Below are positions 49,655 through 58,436 of a stretch of DNA of 64,000 nt, piece by piece. The notes under the pieces are model-generated. The model saw nothing but the letters and a program-made list of their open reading frames with translations. It was not told the origin of the DNA and made no database searches. Numbering within the stretch: the first letter of the stretch is position 1; each line of letters starts with the position of its first letter. Source of the stretch: Loktanella sp. M215 (GTDB taxonomy: Bacteria > Pseudomonadota > Alphaproteobacteria > Rhodobacterales > Rhodobacteraceae); assembly GCF_021735925.1 (NCBI RefSeq), contig NZ_WMEA01000001.1, positions 3,378,001-3,442,000 of the forward strand, written 5' to 3'. The translations under genes were made by a program, and so were the position numbers.

Positions 49655-49916
49655 CGCTAACCCCATGCACCCGGTGGAAAGGCTGCAAAATGCACCGCGT
49701 TGCAGTGCGCATTCAAAGCGTAGCGGCAAGCAATGCAAAGCCCCGGCTGTGCGAGGCTGGAAGGTTTGTAGGATGCACGGTGCTGGGGGCGGTGCGCCGA
49801 CAGGGGTTGAAAACGGTCAGTACAGGCACGGCGGACGCACGAACGATATTGAGAGGTTGCGGAATCAAGCCGGTGGTTTCCGCCGTCTCGTTCGTGACAT
49901 GCTGTCGAATGATTGA
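49644..49916 (+). CDS. HGG/HGAG-motif small protein
   Basis: 90 residues. RCSAHSKRSGKQCKAPAVRG then WKVCRMHGAGGGAPTGVENG and YRHG form the cysteine-rich motif C-x9-C-x9-C-x2-HG, as in the protein at 36384. Such motifs occur in small phage proteins near terminase or replication genes. GGGGGG lies upstream of ATG 49644. It is the last gene of the coupled replication operon. Confidence 0.8.
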   Translation: MKSNANPMHPVERLQNAPRCSAHSKRSGKQCKAPAVRGWKVCRMHGAGGGAPTGVENGQYRHGGRTNDIERLRNQAGGFRRLVRDMLSND

Positions 49917-50316
49917 TTGACCCGCCCAGTGCTGCCCCTTCTATTGACCCGGTACAGCTTTAACCCCACGTTCCCCAAGTGGTTATCTGATTTTGCTATC
50001 ATGACCGCATTATCTACCTTATAAAACATGGCGTTGATGGCTTCGAGAGACATGTTTCATAGTTCACCCATATGATGCGGGCTTGCAGTGGGCAGAGCGG
50101 GTTGGTTCAGCCTCTCGCACGCGGTTAGACTTTCGTGGATAACAGCTCACTTCGAACAGCTTGCCTTCTGGTGATGCCTGAGCGACCATGATGCCGAACG
50201 GCCTGCGGCTGGGGGAAGCTCAATTCAATTTGCATTGAAGTTTTGAGCGCTCACTTATAACCGGGTACCTGAAAAGCCTGTCTGTCATCAAAACTGTAGT
50301 CACTTGGAAAACGCCA
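49917..50316. other. Boundary between replication operon and cargo
   Basis: 400 bp without a recognised gene. GC falls sharply after about 50220. One GGGGGAAG copy (50211-50218) of the end-repeat motif is present just before the cargo genes, which may mark an older element end. Confidence 0.5.
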
Positions 50317-51372
50317 ATGCACCCTTACTCTGATCTCCCACCCTCTCGGTTTTGGCGAACTGGTGTCGCTGAAGAAAACCCTTTTTTCATTAACGATATT
50401 TACGAGAAAAAGTTCGCTTTAGAACCGAAAGAGAAAATTGCGACCGCAGGATCTTGTTTCGCTCAACATATATCCACACATCTAAAGAAAAATGGCTACA
50501 ATGTATTAGATGTTGAGCCCGCACCGAACGGTCTAGCAGCGGAAAAACACCAGAGATACGGTTTTGGAGTGTATAGCGCCAGATACGGGAACATCTACAC
50601 CATGAGACAGCTAAAACAGCTGGCAAGCGAGGTGGAGAATGAAAGCGGCGATTCCGGACAGCGCGTTTGGTCTGGTCCTAGTGGCTATGTTGACGCTCTT
50701 CGACCAAATGTTGAACCGAAAGGGCTTTCCTCGGCCGAAACAGTTTTGCTTCACAGAAAGGAACATCTTGAAAAGGTAAAAATTCTTTTTGAAACAATGG
50801 ATGTTTTCGTATTCACAATGGGTCTGACCGAAGCTTGGGAGCACAAAAGAAGCGGCATCGTTTACCCAACTGCACCTGGTACCATTGCAGGTAGTTACGA
50901 GGAAGATAGTTATAGATTTGTAAACTATAGCTTCGAGGAAATAGTTTCTGATTTCAGAGATTTTTGCGAAGTACTTAATCGAATTAGGGAGCAACGCCCT
51001 TTCAAGGTAATCCTAACGGTCTCTCCTGTACCTCTGGCTGCAACTGCCGAGGAAAGGCACGTGCTTCAATCCACAGTATATTCCAAATCTGTTCTGCGGG
51101 CAGCTGCTGGGCGCCTGTATGATACGTTTGACTTTGTGGACTATTTCCCGTCGTACGAAATTGTATTGAATCCCAAGTTTAATTCGGTCGCATTCCGTGA
51201 AAACATGAGAGACGTGCGCCCAGAGATTGTAAATGTTGTGATGAACCACTTTTTCTCTCAGCACTTACCTTTGCATGTTAATCTAGCAAATGTAACGTCA
51301 GAACTAAATGGTGCGGAAAAAATGACTGAAGTTGTGTGTGAAGAGGCGCTACTGGAGGCCTTTGCGAAATGA
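50317..51372 (+). CDS. GSCFA-domain protein (cargo)
   Basis: 351 residues. The defining motif, IATAGSCFAQHISTHLKKNGY, is at about residues 42-62; FTMGLTEAWEH and ILTVSPVPLAAT follow, as in the family, and VDYFPSYEIV lies near the end. The fold is related to SGNH esterases, and family members often accompany surface-polysaccharide genes. It is cytoplasmic by sequence. GC is markedly lower than in flanking genes, so it is a separate acquisition. ATGA overlap couples it to the next gene. Confidence 0.85.
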   Translation: MHPYSDLPPSRFWRTGVAEENPFFINDIYEKKFALEPKEKIATAGSCFAQHISTHLKKNGYNVLDVEPAPNGLAAEKHQRYGFGVYSARYGNIYTMRQLKQLASEVENESGDSGQRVWSGPSGYVDALRPNVEPKGLSSAETVLLHRKEHLEKVKILFETMDVFVFTMGLTEAWEHKRSGIVYPTAPGTIAGSYEEDSYRFVNYSFEEIVSDFRDFCEVLNRIREQRPFKVILTVSPVPLAATAEERHVLQSTVYSKSVLRAAAGRLYDTFDFVDYFPSYEIVLNPKFNSVAFRENMRDVRPEIVNVVMNHFFSQHLPLHVNLANVTSELNGAEKMTEVVCEEALLEAFAK

Positions 51373-52163
51373 AGACAAATGTTTTGGTGGTTGGCGACTC
51401 TAACGTGGGCGCAATCAAAGCAGGGTTTGAGAGAGTTCTCTCCAATGAACATAAAGCCGATAGACTGTGCGTAAAGTACTTAGCGTGTGCTGGGCCTAAT
51501 TTTGGGAAACTGGATATTTCTGGCTCATTATTGACCTTTCCCGAAGAAGTTTCTAACCATATTTGGTTTAGTTGGGGCGCTGCGCCGGGGCCAAATATTC
51601 TTGATTTTGACGTAATTATCTTTGCTTCTGGAAAGTCAGTACTGGACCCCCGAAACTTTATTTGTGGAAAATGGCTAAATAATCTGTCGTATGAGTTAAT
51701 TAGTGACATTGTTCGCAGCGTGCCATCTAGCGTCATACTTTTTTCAAAGATTCTCGCATGCTGTGATGAAAGAGAGTTAATCTTTGTCGGGGCACCTCCA
51801 CTTTGTGAGCAACAATCACCATTCTTAAACGGAGGGGTAAAGGGCTGTGAGAAAGAATATCTTAACGTTTTATCTCAGGAAATTCGCAGCTTTGTGCAAC
51901 TTTCAAATGGGGAGAAAAGCTTTAAAACCCTACTGCCTCCCAAAGATGTTTTGAGTGATGACGGTATGCACACTAGGCTTGAAATGGTGCGGGCTGGTCT
52001 GCGTTTTGACGGTCGCACAGAGCGCAAGCCGGAGGATCCTGATTATGGTGATTTAACTCACGGGAACGTCGCGTATGGAGAAAGCATTGTTCGATCATTA
52101 CTTTCAATTATAGACAAGCCATTATCTTCACCAGCTGCCGCGAACTTTGCCCACGGAAAATGA
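51369..52163 (+). CDS. SGNH/GDSL-like hydrolase (cargo)
   Basis: 264 residues. MKTNVLVVGDSNVGAIKAGF carries the GDSx nucleophile motif (GDSN); ACAGPNFG may give the Gly block, and DPDYGDLTHGNVAYGE the D-x-x-H catalytic pair. No signal peptide. Same low GC as the GSCFA gene, with which it overlaps by four bases. Together they may remove or transfer acyl groups on a sugar or lipid substrate (inference). Target unknown. Confidence 0.75.
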   Translation: MKTNVLVVGDSNVGAIKAGFERVLSNEHKADRLCVKYLACAGPNFGKLDISGSLLTFPEEVSNHIWFSWGAAPGPNILDFDVIIFASGKSVLDPRNFICGKWLNNLSYELISDIVRSVPSSVILFSKILACCDERELIFVGAPPLCEQQSPFLNGGVKGCEKEYLNVLSQEIRSFVQLSNGEKSFKTLLPPKDVLSDDGMHTRLEMVRAGLRFDGRTERKPEDPDYGDLTHGNVAYGESIVRSLLSIIDKPLSSPAAANFAHGK

Positions 52164-52548
52164 GCCCTTCACGCAATTTTTCATACCAATCTTAGCAGAG
52201 CCGCGTGAGTTCTTGTTATGAGGCGAGTGCTGCGTCGGTCTTAAGTAAGGCCTGATCCATCCAGCACATTTATTTTGTAGTGAGAAGGGCACTTCCAGCT
52301 GTTTCGTAACTTCAGATTCTGAAGGTTTTTGCAGCAAAAGCCTGGAATTATGGATAGAGGCCACGAGGCCTGTTTGGCCTGAGCGGCGTGCGCATGAGCT
52401 CTCTGCAGTGCGCTGCAGTGCGAAAACATCTTCCTTTGCGCATCATTGAAGACAAACTGAAAGGCCTGTGCCAGCGTACTCTGACACCGTGGCTTAACTA
52501 CTTTCGCAAGCCGAGACCGTGAGCTTCCATCACCTTCCGCAAATTTGC

Positions 52549-52568
52549 GGGGGAAGAAATGGGGGAAG
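52549..52568. repeat. GGGGGAAG-N4-GGGGGAAG at the tRNA-side end
   Basis: Same motif, spacing and orientation as at 43752-43771, at the opposite end of the element. Confidence 0.75.
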
Positions 52569-52579
52569 AGATTTTAGGA

Positions 52580-52596
52580 TTTGATATTAAATCAAA
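52580..52596. promoter_or_regulatory. Inverted repeat close to the tRNA-side attachment site
   Basis: TTTGAT-ATTAA-ATCAAA, 27 bp from the tRNA 3' end; candidate arm or directionality-factor site. Confidence 0.45.
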
Positions 52597-52623
52597 CAAT
52601 ATCAATGCGTTCCCAGTAGGTCA

Positions 52624-52637
52624 TGGCGGAGGCTCAG
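52624..52637. other. Attachment site within the tRNA-Ser 3' end
   Basis: TGGCGGAGGCTCAG, the complement of the tRNA 3' end, is identical to the copy at 43618 and one base different from 34059. It is taken as the chromosomal-side copy. Confidence 0.65.
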
Positions 52638-52713
52638 GGATTCGAACCCTGGGAGGGCTCACACCCTCGCCGGTTTTCAAGACCGGTGCAATCGACCACT
52701 CTGCCAAGCCTCC
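52624..52713 (-). tRNA. tRNA-Ser(UGA)
   Basis: 90 nt including encoded CCA. The acceptor pairs GGAGGCT with AGCCTCC; anticodon loop CTTGAAA gives UGA, reading UCA; the stem is CGGT.../...ACCGG. A long variable arm (GAGGGTGTGAGCCCTC) and the T-loop GGGTTCGAATCCC confirm a serine tRNA. Its 3' end forms the border of the integrative element and stays intact, so the element does not disrupt it. Confidence 0.97.
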
Positions 52714-52932
52714 GACCCGCGCCTGATACTGCGGTCGTGGCGGCGCGTAAAGCGGCTTCACGCTTTGGCGAAAACAGTCCGCTGTGGCCGGGGCGGTCTT
52801 TCAAATGCGGCACTCAGGCGCTAGTGTCCCGCGAAAGGCGGCAGGCCGGTGGCCTGGCCGTGTAGCACGGTGTCGCACAGCAAGGACCGTGTCAAACGGT
52901 GGCGCGAGACCCAGAATGGACGAGGGCGAGCG

Positions 52933-53835
52933 ATGGCAGACGGATTGGAGCAGGCTTTTCACCAGATCACCCGGCACGGGGGGCCGTCCGTGCGCCTCGG
53001 CTGGCGGCGTGCGACCTGTGCCGTCGCGGTGCTGTCGCTGGCTGCCCTGGCCGGCTGCGACAAGATGCCGAAGATGGGCGGCAGCGGCGCTGCGGATGCC
53101 GTGTCCGCCGACGGCATGGCCCTGGCCGAGCGTGATGTCGAAGCGCCGGAAGTCTTCTCCCTGACCGAAGCGGGTCTGTGGGACGGTCGCCCGTCGCTGG
53201 GCGGCGTCTGGGTCGCGCACCCCACCGTGACCGACCCCGAACGGGTCATCATCCGCAATACCGCCAACGGCAAATTCGTCATCGGCGCGCTGTTCCGGCG
53301 CGAGCTGGATAACCCCGGCCCCGCGCTGCAGATCTCCTCTGACGCGGCAGAAGCGTTGGGCGTTCTGGCCGGATCGCCCGCGACACTGAGCGTGATCGCC
53401 CTGCGGCGCGAAGAGGCGCCGGCCTCCGACGCTACCGCGATCACCGACTTTAACGCGCCAGAGGTCATCGCGGCCACACCGCTCGACCCCGCCCCGACCG
53501 ACCTTGCCGCAACCGATACGACCATGCCAGAGGTGGCACCGGTCGCCACCGCCCTGCCCGCCGCCGCACCAGCGGCCCCTGCACCGGCCCCGACCTCCGG
53601 CCTGGAAAAGCCATTCATCCAGATCGGCATCTTCAGCATCGAGGCGAACGCCAATGAGACTGCCGACCGCCTGCGCGCCGATGGGCTCTCGGCCAGCGTG
53701 CTGGCGCAGAACAGCCAGGGCAAATCCTTCTGGCGGGTCGTCGTCGGCCCTGCGCCGACCGCCGCCGACCGCACGGCTGTGCTGGACAAGATCAAGGCGC
53801 TGGGCTTTCCCGATGCCTACGCCGTCACGAACTAG
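52933..53835 (+). CDS. SPOR-domain lipoprotein, RlpA-like
   Basis: 300 residues from ATG 52933. A lipobox LAALAGC follows a hydrophobic stretch near residues 29-45 after a basic N-terminal tail, so outer-membrane or periplasmic anchoring is likely. The middle, WVAHPTVTDPERVIIRNTAN to IALRREE, resembles a double-psi barrel as in RlpA. A Pro/Ala-rich linker follows, and the last about 75 residues (FIQIGIFSIEANANETADRL to GFPDAYAVTN) are a SPOR domain that binds denuded septal peptidoglycan. It precedes dac, tmk and holB, the usual Rhodobacterales order. Confidence 0.85.
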   Translation: MADGLEQAFHQITRHGGPSVRLGWRRATCAVAVLSLAALAGCDKMPKMGGSGAADAVSADGMALAERDVEAPEVFSLTEAGLWDGRPSLGGVWVAHPTVTDPERVIIRNTANGKFVIGALFRRELDNPGPALQISSDAAEALGVLAGSPATLSVIALRREEAPASDATAITDFNAPEVIAATPLDPAPTDLAATDTTMPEVAPVATALPAAAPAAPAPAPTSGLEKPFIQIGIFSIEANANETADRLRADGLSASVLAQNSQGKSFWRVVVGPAPTAADRTAVLDKIKALGFPDAYAVTN

Positions 53836-53859
53836 GACCCCTGCCCCGGAGCTTTTGCC

Positions 53860-55071
53860 ATGCGTGTCATGATCCGCCCCCTTCTGGCCCTGCTGCTGTG
53901 CCTGACTGCCGGCACAGCGGGGGCGCAGGCCTTCAACACCAAGGCGCGCGCCGCCTATGTGCTGGACGAGACGACCGGCACCGTGCTGCTGGACAAGAAT
54001 GCAGACCAGCCGCTGCCGCCCGCCTCCATGTCAAAGCTGATGACGATCTACATGGCCTTCGAGGCGATCGCCGACGGCCGCCTGCGCATCGATGAAGAAC
54101 TGCCCGTCTCGGCCCATGCGGCGAGCTATGACGGGTCCAGCATGTTTCTGGATACCACCGACCGGGTCAAGGTCGAGGATCTGCTGCGCGGCGTCATCGT
54201 GCTGTCCGGCAACGACGCCGCCGTCGTGCTGGCAGAGGCGCTGTCGCCCGACGGCACAGAGGCCGGCTTTGCACGGATGATGACCGACCGGGCCAAGCAG
54301 ATGGGCATGAACAATTCCACGTTCCTCAACGCGAACGGCTGGCCCGCACCCGGTCACGTGATGTCGATGCGCGATCTGGGCACGCTGGCCGATCACCTGA
54401 TCACCGATTTCCCGACCTTCTACCCGATCTTCTCGGAACAGGAATTCCTGTTCGACGGGCGCGTGCCGTCTAACACCCAGAACCGCAACCCGATCCTCAG
54501 CCTTGGCATCGGCGCCGACGGGTTGAAAACCGGCCATACCGCAGAGGCGGGATACGGCCTCGTCGGCTCTGCCAAGCAGGACGGGCGGCGCATCATCTTC
54601 GTGCTGTCCGGCATGGACAGCACCGCAGAGCGGCGTGAAGAGGCCGAAAAGATCGTTAACTGGGCCTTCCGCCAGTTCGCGCAAAAGGACGTGGCCAAGG
54701 CCGGCACCCGCATCGCGGATGCGCCGGTCTGGATGGGCGACAAACCGCAGGTCGGCCTGACTGTGGGCAGCGACCTGTCGCTGCTGATCCCGGTCCTGCA
54801 ACAGGACAACATTCCCGCCAATATCGTCTACGACAGCCCGATTCAGGCCCCGATCACCGCCGGAGAGCAGTTGGGAGAGCTGGTCATCAGCCTCGACGGG
54901 ATGCCCGAAAAGCGCGTGCCGCTGGTCGCCGACCGCGACGTGCCGCGCGGTGGCTTCATGCCCCGGATGCGGACCGCCGCACAGGTGATCATGGGCAAGA
55001 TCACCGATGCGACTGCAGACGATGCCACCCCCGCCGAGGCCGACACCGACGCGGCAGCACCGCCCGCATGA
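53860..55071 (+). CDS. D-alanyl-D-alanine carboxypeptidase (PBP5/6 type)
   Basis: 403 residues. Signal peptide to GAQA-FN; SxxK in PASMSKLMT (Ser56, Lys59), SxN in VLSGNDAAVVLAE and KTG in LKTGHTAEAGYG. The C-terminal beta domain (QAPITAGEQLGELVISLDG) and amphipathic end are those of class C low-mass PBPs that trim peptidoglycan stem peptides in the periplasm. GGAG lies upstream. It overlaps tmk by four bases. Confidence 0.93.
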   Translation: MRVMIRPLLALLLCLTAGTAGAQAFNTKARAAYVLDETTGTVLLDKNADQPLPPASMSKLMTIYMAFEAIADGRLRIDEELPVSAHAASYDGSSMFLDTTDRVKVEDLLRGVIVLSGNDAAVVLAEALSPDGTEAGFARMMTDRAKQMGMNNSTFLNANGWPAPGHVMSMRDLGTLADHLITDFPTFYPIFSEQEFLFDGRVPSNTQNRNPILSLGIGADGLKTGHTAEAGYGLVGSAKQDGRRIIFVLSGMDSTAERREEAEKIVNWAFRQFAQKDVAKAGTRIADAPVWMGDKPQVGLTVGSDLSLLIPVLQQDNIPANIVYDSPIQAPITAGEQLGELVISLDGMPEKRVPLVADRDVPRGGFMPRMRTAAQVIMGKITDATADDATPAEADTDAAAPPA

Positions 55072-55679
55072 CGCAGCCTGCGCGGTTCATCTCGTTCGAG
55101 GGGATCGACGGGTCCGGCAAATCGACTCAGGCGCGTCTGCTGGCAGACCATCTGCGCGGCAGCGGCGAACGGGTCGTTCTGACCCGCGAACCCGGCGGCA
55201 GCCCCGGTGCCGAAGAGATTCGTGCCCTGCTGCTGACCGGCGACACCGACCGGTGGAGCGCGCAGACCGAGATCCTGCTGTTCACCGCTGCCCGCCGCGA
55301 TCACCTCGAAAAGACCGTGCAACCGGCCCTCGACGCCGGACAGACGGTGATCTCTGACCGCTTTGCCGACAGCACCCGCGTCTATCAGGGTGCCACCCGC
55401 GGCGATCTGCGCCACGCCGTCGACCAGTTGCATGCGCTGATGATCGGGCGTGAACCCGACCTCACTTTCATCATCGACATGGACCCCGCCTTGGCCCTGC
55501 GCCGCGGCCTCGCGCGCAGCAGCGGAGAGGACCGGTTCGAGGAGATGGGCCTGCAGTTTCAGGAAACCCTGCGCCATGGCTTCCTGACCCTCGCGCGCGA
55601 CAACACAGACCGCTGCATCGTGATCGACGGCAACCGCGACGCCGCCGCCGTCGCCTCTGAAATCCGGGCGCACCTGTGA
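55068..55679 (+). CDS. tmk: Thymidylate kinase
   Basis: 203 residues. P-loop FEGIDGSGKST at residues 9-19, TREPGG, the DR motif in VISDRFADST with YQGATRG, and a short LID region LARSSGEDRFEEMG. It phosphorylates dTMP to dTDP in the cytoplasm. The gene overlaps dac (ATGA) and holB (GTGA), a tightly coupled core operon. Confidence 0.96.
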   Translation: MTQPARFISFEGIDGSGKSTQARLLADHLRGSGERVVLTREPGGSPGAEEIRALLLTGDTDRWSAQTEILLFTAARRDHLEKTVQPALDAGQTVISDRFADSTRVYQGATRGDLRHAVDQLHALMIGREPDLTFIIDMDPALALRRGLARSSGEDRFEEMGLQFQETLRHGFLTLARDNTDRCIVIDGNRDAAAVASEIRAHL

Positions 55680-56788
55680 CCGAGGTGGCCGAACCCGACC
55701 GTATCGCCGGCGCGCCGCACCCGCGCGATACGGCGCAGCTTTACGGTCAGGACGCCGCCGTCACCGATTTCCTCGACGCATGGAACGCAGGCCGCATGCA
55801 CTCCGGCTGGCTGATCACCGGCCCGCGCGGCGTCGGCAAGGCGACGCTGGCGTGGAAGATCGCCACCTTCCTGCTGGCCGACCGCCCGGCCGAGGGTGGA
55901 TTGTTCGGCGACCCGCCCCCGGTCACGTCCCTGACCATCGATGCGGAAAACCCCGACGCCCGCCTGATCCAGTCCGGCGCCCACCCGCGTCTTTACGTCG
56001 TGCGCAGGCCCACCGACGACAAGACCGGCGTGCTGAAATCCGAAATCACCGTCGACGCCGTGCGCGGCATGCGCGATTTCTTCCACATGAGCGCGACCGA
56101 CGGCGGACGCCGCGTCGTGATCGTCGATGCCGCCGATGAATTGAACCGCTCCGCCGCCAACGCGATCCTCAAGGAACTGGAAGAACCCCCCGCCCGCACC
56201 TCCCTGCTCCTGATCGCCCACCAGCCCTCGCGCCTGCTGCCGACGATCCGCTCGCGCTGTCGCGTGCTGCGCTGCGCGCCCCTCTCTGCCGCGGACCTCG
56301 GCGCCGCCCTGACGCAGGCGGGGCTGGAAACGGAGGCGACCGAAGCCCTCGCCACCCTCTCGGACGGGTCCGCCGGCGACGCGGTGCGCCTGCTGACGCA
56401 GGACGGCTTGCAGCTTTACGCGCAACTGATCGGCCTGATGACGACCCTGCCGCATCTGGACCGCAACGCCACGATCAAGCTGGCCGAAAGCTGTGCCGGC
56501 CGCGCCAACGACACCCGTTTCGCGCTGGTCCTTGACCTGATCGACCGCTTCCTCGCCCGCACCGCCCGCGCTGGCCTGTTGGGCGAACCGACATCGCAAG
56601 GCGCCACGGGCGAGGCGCGCCTGCTATCGCGCATCTCGCCCCACGACCAGGCCGCCCGCGCCTGGGCCGATCTGCAACAGCGCGCCTCGGCGCGGGCGCG
56701 GCACGGACGGGCGGTCAACCTTGACCCTGCGGCGCTGATCCTCGATATGGTACTCAGCATCGAACAGACGGCGCTCGCCACTGCCTAA
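55676..56788 (+). CDS. holB: DNA polymerase III subunit delta'
   Basis: 370 residues with a GTG start overlapping the tmk stop. P-loop ITGPRGVGKATLAWK, sensor-like VIVDAADELNRSAANAILKE and SRC motif TIRSRCRVLRC are those of the clamp-loader delta' subunit. The C-terminal helical domain follows. It forms part of the sliding-clamp loader. GC-rich and typical of the core genome. Confidence 0.94.
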   Translation: MTEVAEPDRIAGAPHPRDTAQLYGQDAAVTDFLDAWNAGRMHSGWLITGPRGVGKATLAWKIATFLLADRPAEGGLFGDPPPVTSLTIDAENPDARLIQSGAHPRLYVVRRPTDDKTGVLKSEITVDAVRGMRDFFHMSATDGGRRVVIVDAADELNRSAANAILKELEEPPARTSLLLIAHQPSRLLPTIRSRCRVLRCAPLSAADLGAALTQAGLETEATEALATLSDGSAGDAVRLLTQDGLQLYAQLIGLMTTLPHLDRNATIKLAESCAGRANDTRFALVLDLIDRFLARTARAGLLGEPTSQGATGEARLLSRISPHDQAARAWADLQQRASARARHGRAVNLDPAALILDMVLSIEQTALATA

Positions 56789-56797
56789 GGCTTATCC

Positions 56798-57583
56798 ATG
56801 ACCCCTCCCGCCCTTGTCGACGCCCACTGCCATCTGGATTTCCCGGATTTCGACGACGAACGCGACGCGGTCATCGACCGTGCCCGCGCCGCCGGCGTCA
56901 CCCGCATGGTCACGATCTGCACGAAACTGCCCAACGCGCCCCGCGTCGCCGCCATCGCCGACGCCCACGACGGCGTCTTCTGGGCTGCCGGTGTCCACCC
57001 GATGAGCGTGGGTGACCACGCCCCCGTCACGGTCGAGGACCTCGTCACGCTGGCACAACATCCGAAATTCGTGGGCATCGGTGAAACCGGCCTCGACTAC
57101 CACTACACCGCCGAGACGAAGACGCAGCAGCAGGACAGCCTGCGCCTGCATATCGAGGCGTGTCGCCAGACCAAACTGCCGCTGATCATCCACGCCCGCG
57201 ACGCCGATGACGACATGGCCCGCATCCTGACAGAAGAGCATGCCGCAGGCCCCTACACCTGCATGATGCACTGCTTCTCCTCCTCCCGCGCCCTGGCAGA
57301 GGCCGCCTTGGCGCTCGACTTCTACCTTTCCATGTCCGGCATCTCTGCCTTTCCAAAGTCTACCGACCTGCGCGCCATCTTCGCCGACGCCCCCCTCGAC
57401 CGGATCCTCGTGGAAACCGACAGCCCCTACCTCGCACCGCCCCCTCACCGGGGCCGGCGCAACGAACCTGCCTTCACCGCCCACACAGCGCAGGTCGGCG
57501 CCGACACCTTCGGGTTGTCCCTCGACGATTTCGCAAAAGCCACCTCCGCCAATTTCGACCGCCTGTTCTGGCGGGCCGCATGA
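56798..57583 (+). CDS. TatD-family metal-dependent hydrolase
   Basis: 261 residues. Metal ligands occur in LVDAHCHLDF, GIGETGLDYHY, IIHARDADDD, MMHCFSSS and VETDSPYLAPPPHRGRRNEP. These are 3'-5' DNase or deacylase-like enzymes in the cytoplasm. It follows holB by nine bases and overlaps the MBL gene by four, the usual arrangement in this group. Confidence 0.94.
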   Translation: MTPPALVDAHCHLDFPDFDDERDAVIDRARAAGVTRMVTICTKLPNAPRVAAIADAHDGVFWAAGVHPMSVGDHAPVTVEDLVTLAQHPKFVGIGETGLDYHYTAETKTQQQDSLRLHIEACRQTKLPLIIHARDADDDMARILTEEHAAGPYTCMMHCFSSSRALAEAALALDFYLSMSGISAFPKSTDLRAIFADAPLDRILVETDSPYLAPPPHRGRRNEPAFTAHTAQVGADTFGLSLDDFAKATSANFDRLFWRAA

Positions 57584-58374
57584 CGCATCGCTTTACCATC
57601 CTCGGCTGCGGATCGTCCGGCGGTGTGCCGCGCCTCGGCGGCCAGTGGGGCGACTGCGACCCAGCGAACCCCAAGAACGCCCGCCGCCGCTGTTCCCTGC
57701 TGGTCGAACGCGACGGCCCCGACGGCACGACCCGCGTGCTGATCGACACATCGCCTGATCTGCGCGCGCAACTGCTCGACGCGAACATCGGCACCCTCGA
57801 TGCGGTCGTCTACACCCACCCACACGCGGACCACGTCCACGGCATCGACGACCTGCGCATGATCGTCTTCAACATGCGCAAACGCCTCGACATCTGGGCC
57901 GACGCCCCCACGGCCGAGGCGCTCCGCGACCGCTTTGCCTATGCCTTCGAGACGCCCCCCGGCTCGGCCTACCCGCCGATCTGCGACCTGCGGCCGATTC
58001 GCGGCGACGTCATCGTGAACGGCCCCGGCGGCCAGATCGTCCTGACCCCGTTCGAGGTCGTCCACGGCACCATCCCGGCCTTGGGCTTTCGCATCGCCGA
58101 CGTGGCCTACCTTCCGGACGTCTCCGACATCCCGGCGGCATCCTGGACCCACCTCCACGACCTCGACATCTGGATCGTCGATGCCCTGCGCCGCACACCC
58201 CACCCCAGCCACAGCCACCTGTCCCAGACCCTTGAATGGATCGCCCGCGCAGCCCCCCGTCAGGCCGTGTTGACGAACATGCACATCGACCTCGACTACG
58301 CGACCTTGTGCAACGAACTCCCCGACAGCGTCATTCCCGCCTACGACGGTCTGACCCTGACGCGCTCCGCCTGA
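57580..58374 (+). CDS. MBL-fold metallo-hydrolase (PhnP-like)
   Basis: 264 residues. LGCGSSGGVPRLGGQWGDCD at the N-terminus and the HxHxDH motif in YTHPHADHVHGIDDLR are typical of the PhnP/RNase Z-like branch (cyclic-phosphodiesterase activity in PhnP). Asp and His ligands follow near VVHGTIPALGFRI and NMHIDLDY. The exact substrate in this operon is unknown. Overlaps the TatD gene by four bases. Confidence 0.92.
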   Translation: MTHRFTILGCGSSGGVPRLGGQWGDCDPANPKNARRRCSLLVERDGPDGTTRVLIDTSPDLRAQLLDANIGTLDAVVYTHPHADHVHGIDDLRMIVFNMRKRLDIWADAPTAEALRDRFAYAFETPPGSAYPPICDLRPIRGDVIVNGPGGQIVLTPFEVVHGTIPALGFRIADVAYLPDVSDIPAASWTHLHDLDIWIVDALRRTPHPSHSHLSQTLEWIARAAPRQAVLTNMHIDLDYATLCNELPDSVIPAYDGLTLTRSA

Positions 58375-58436
58375 TCCTTCATTTGGCAAGTTAAACGCCC
58401 GCCGGAGGCATCCCGGCCCCTCCCAAGGAACCTGCC

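Larger units (their letters stand above)
52164..52623. other. Right end of the integrative element
   Basis: 460 bp without a gene. It carries the GGGGGAAG pair (52549-52568) and a TTTGAT-ATTAA-ATCAAA inverted repeat (52580-52596) close to the tRNA, as expected for integrase or excisionase binding sites. Confidence 0.6.

Noticed and set aside
52128..52429. Short minus-strand frames beside the tRNA
   Set aside because: Low-quality starts and no motif; they lie in the repeat-bearing end of the element.
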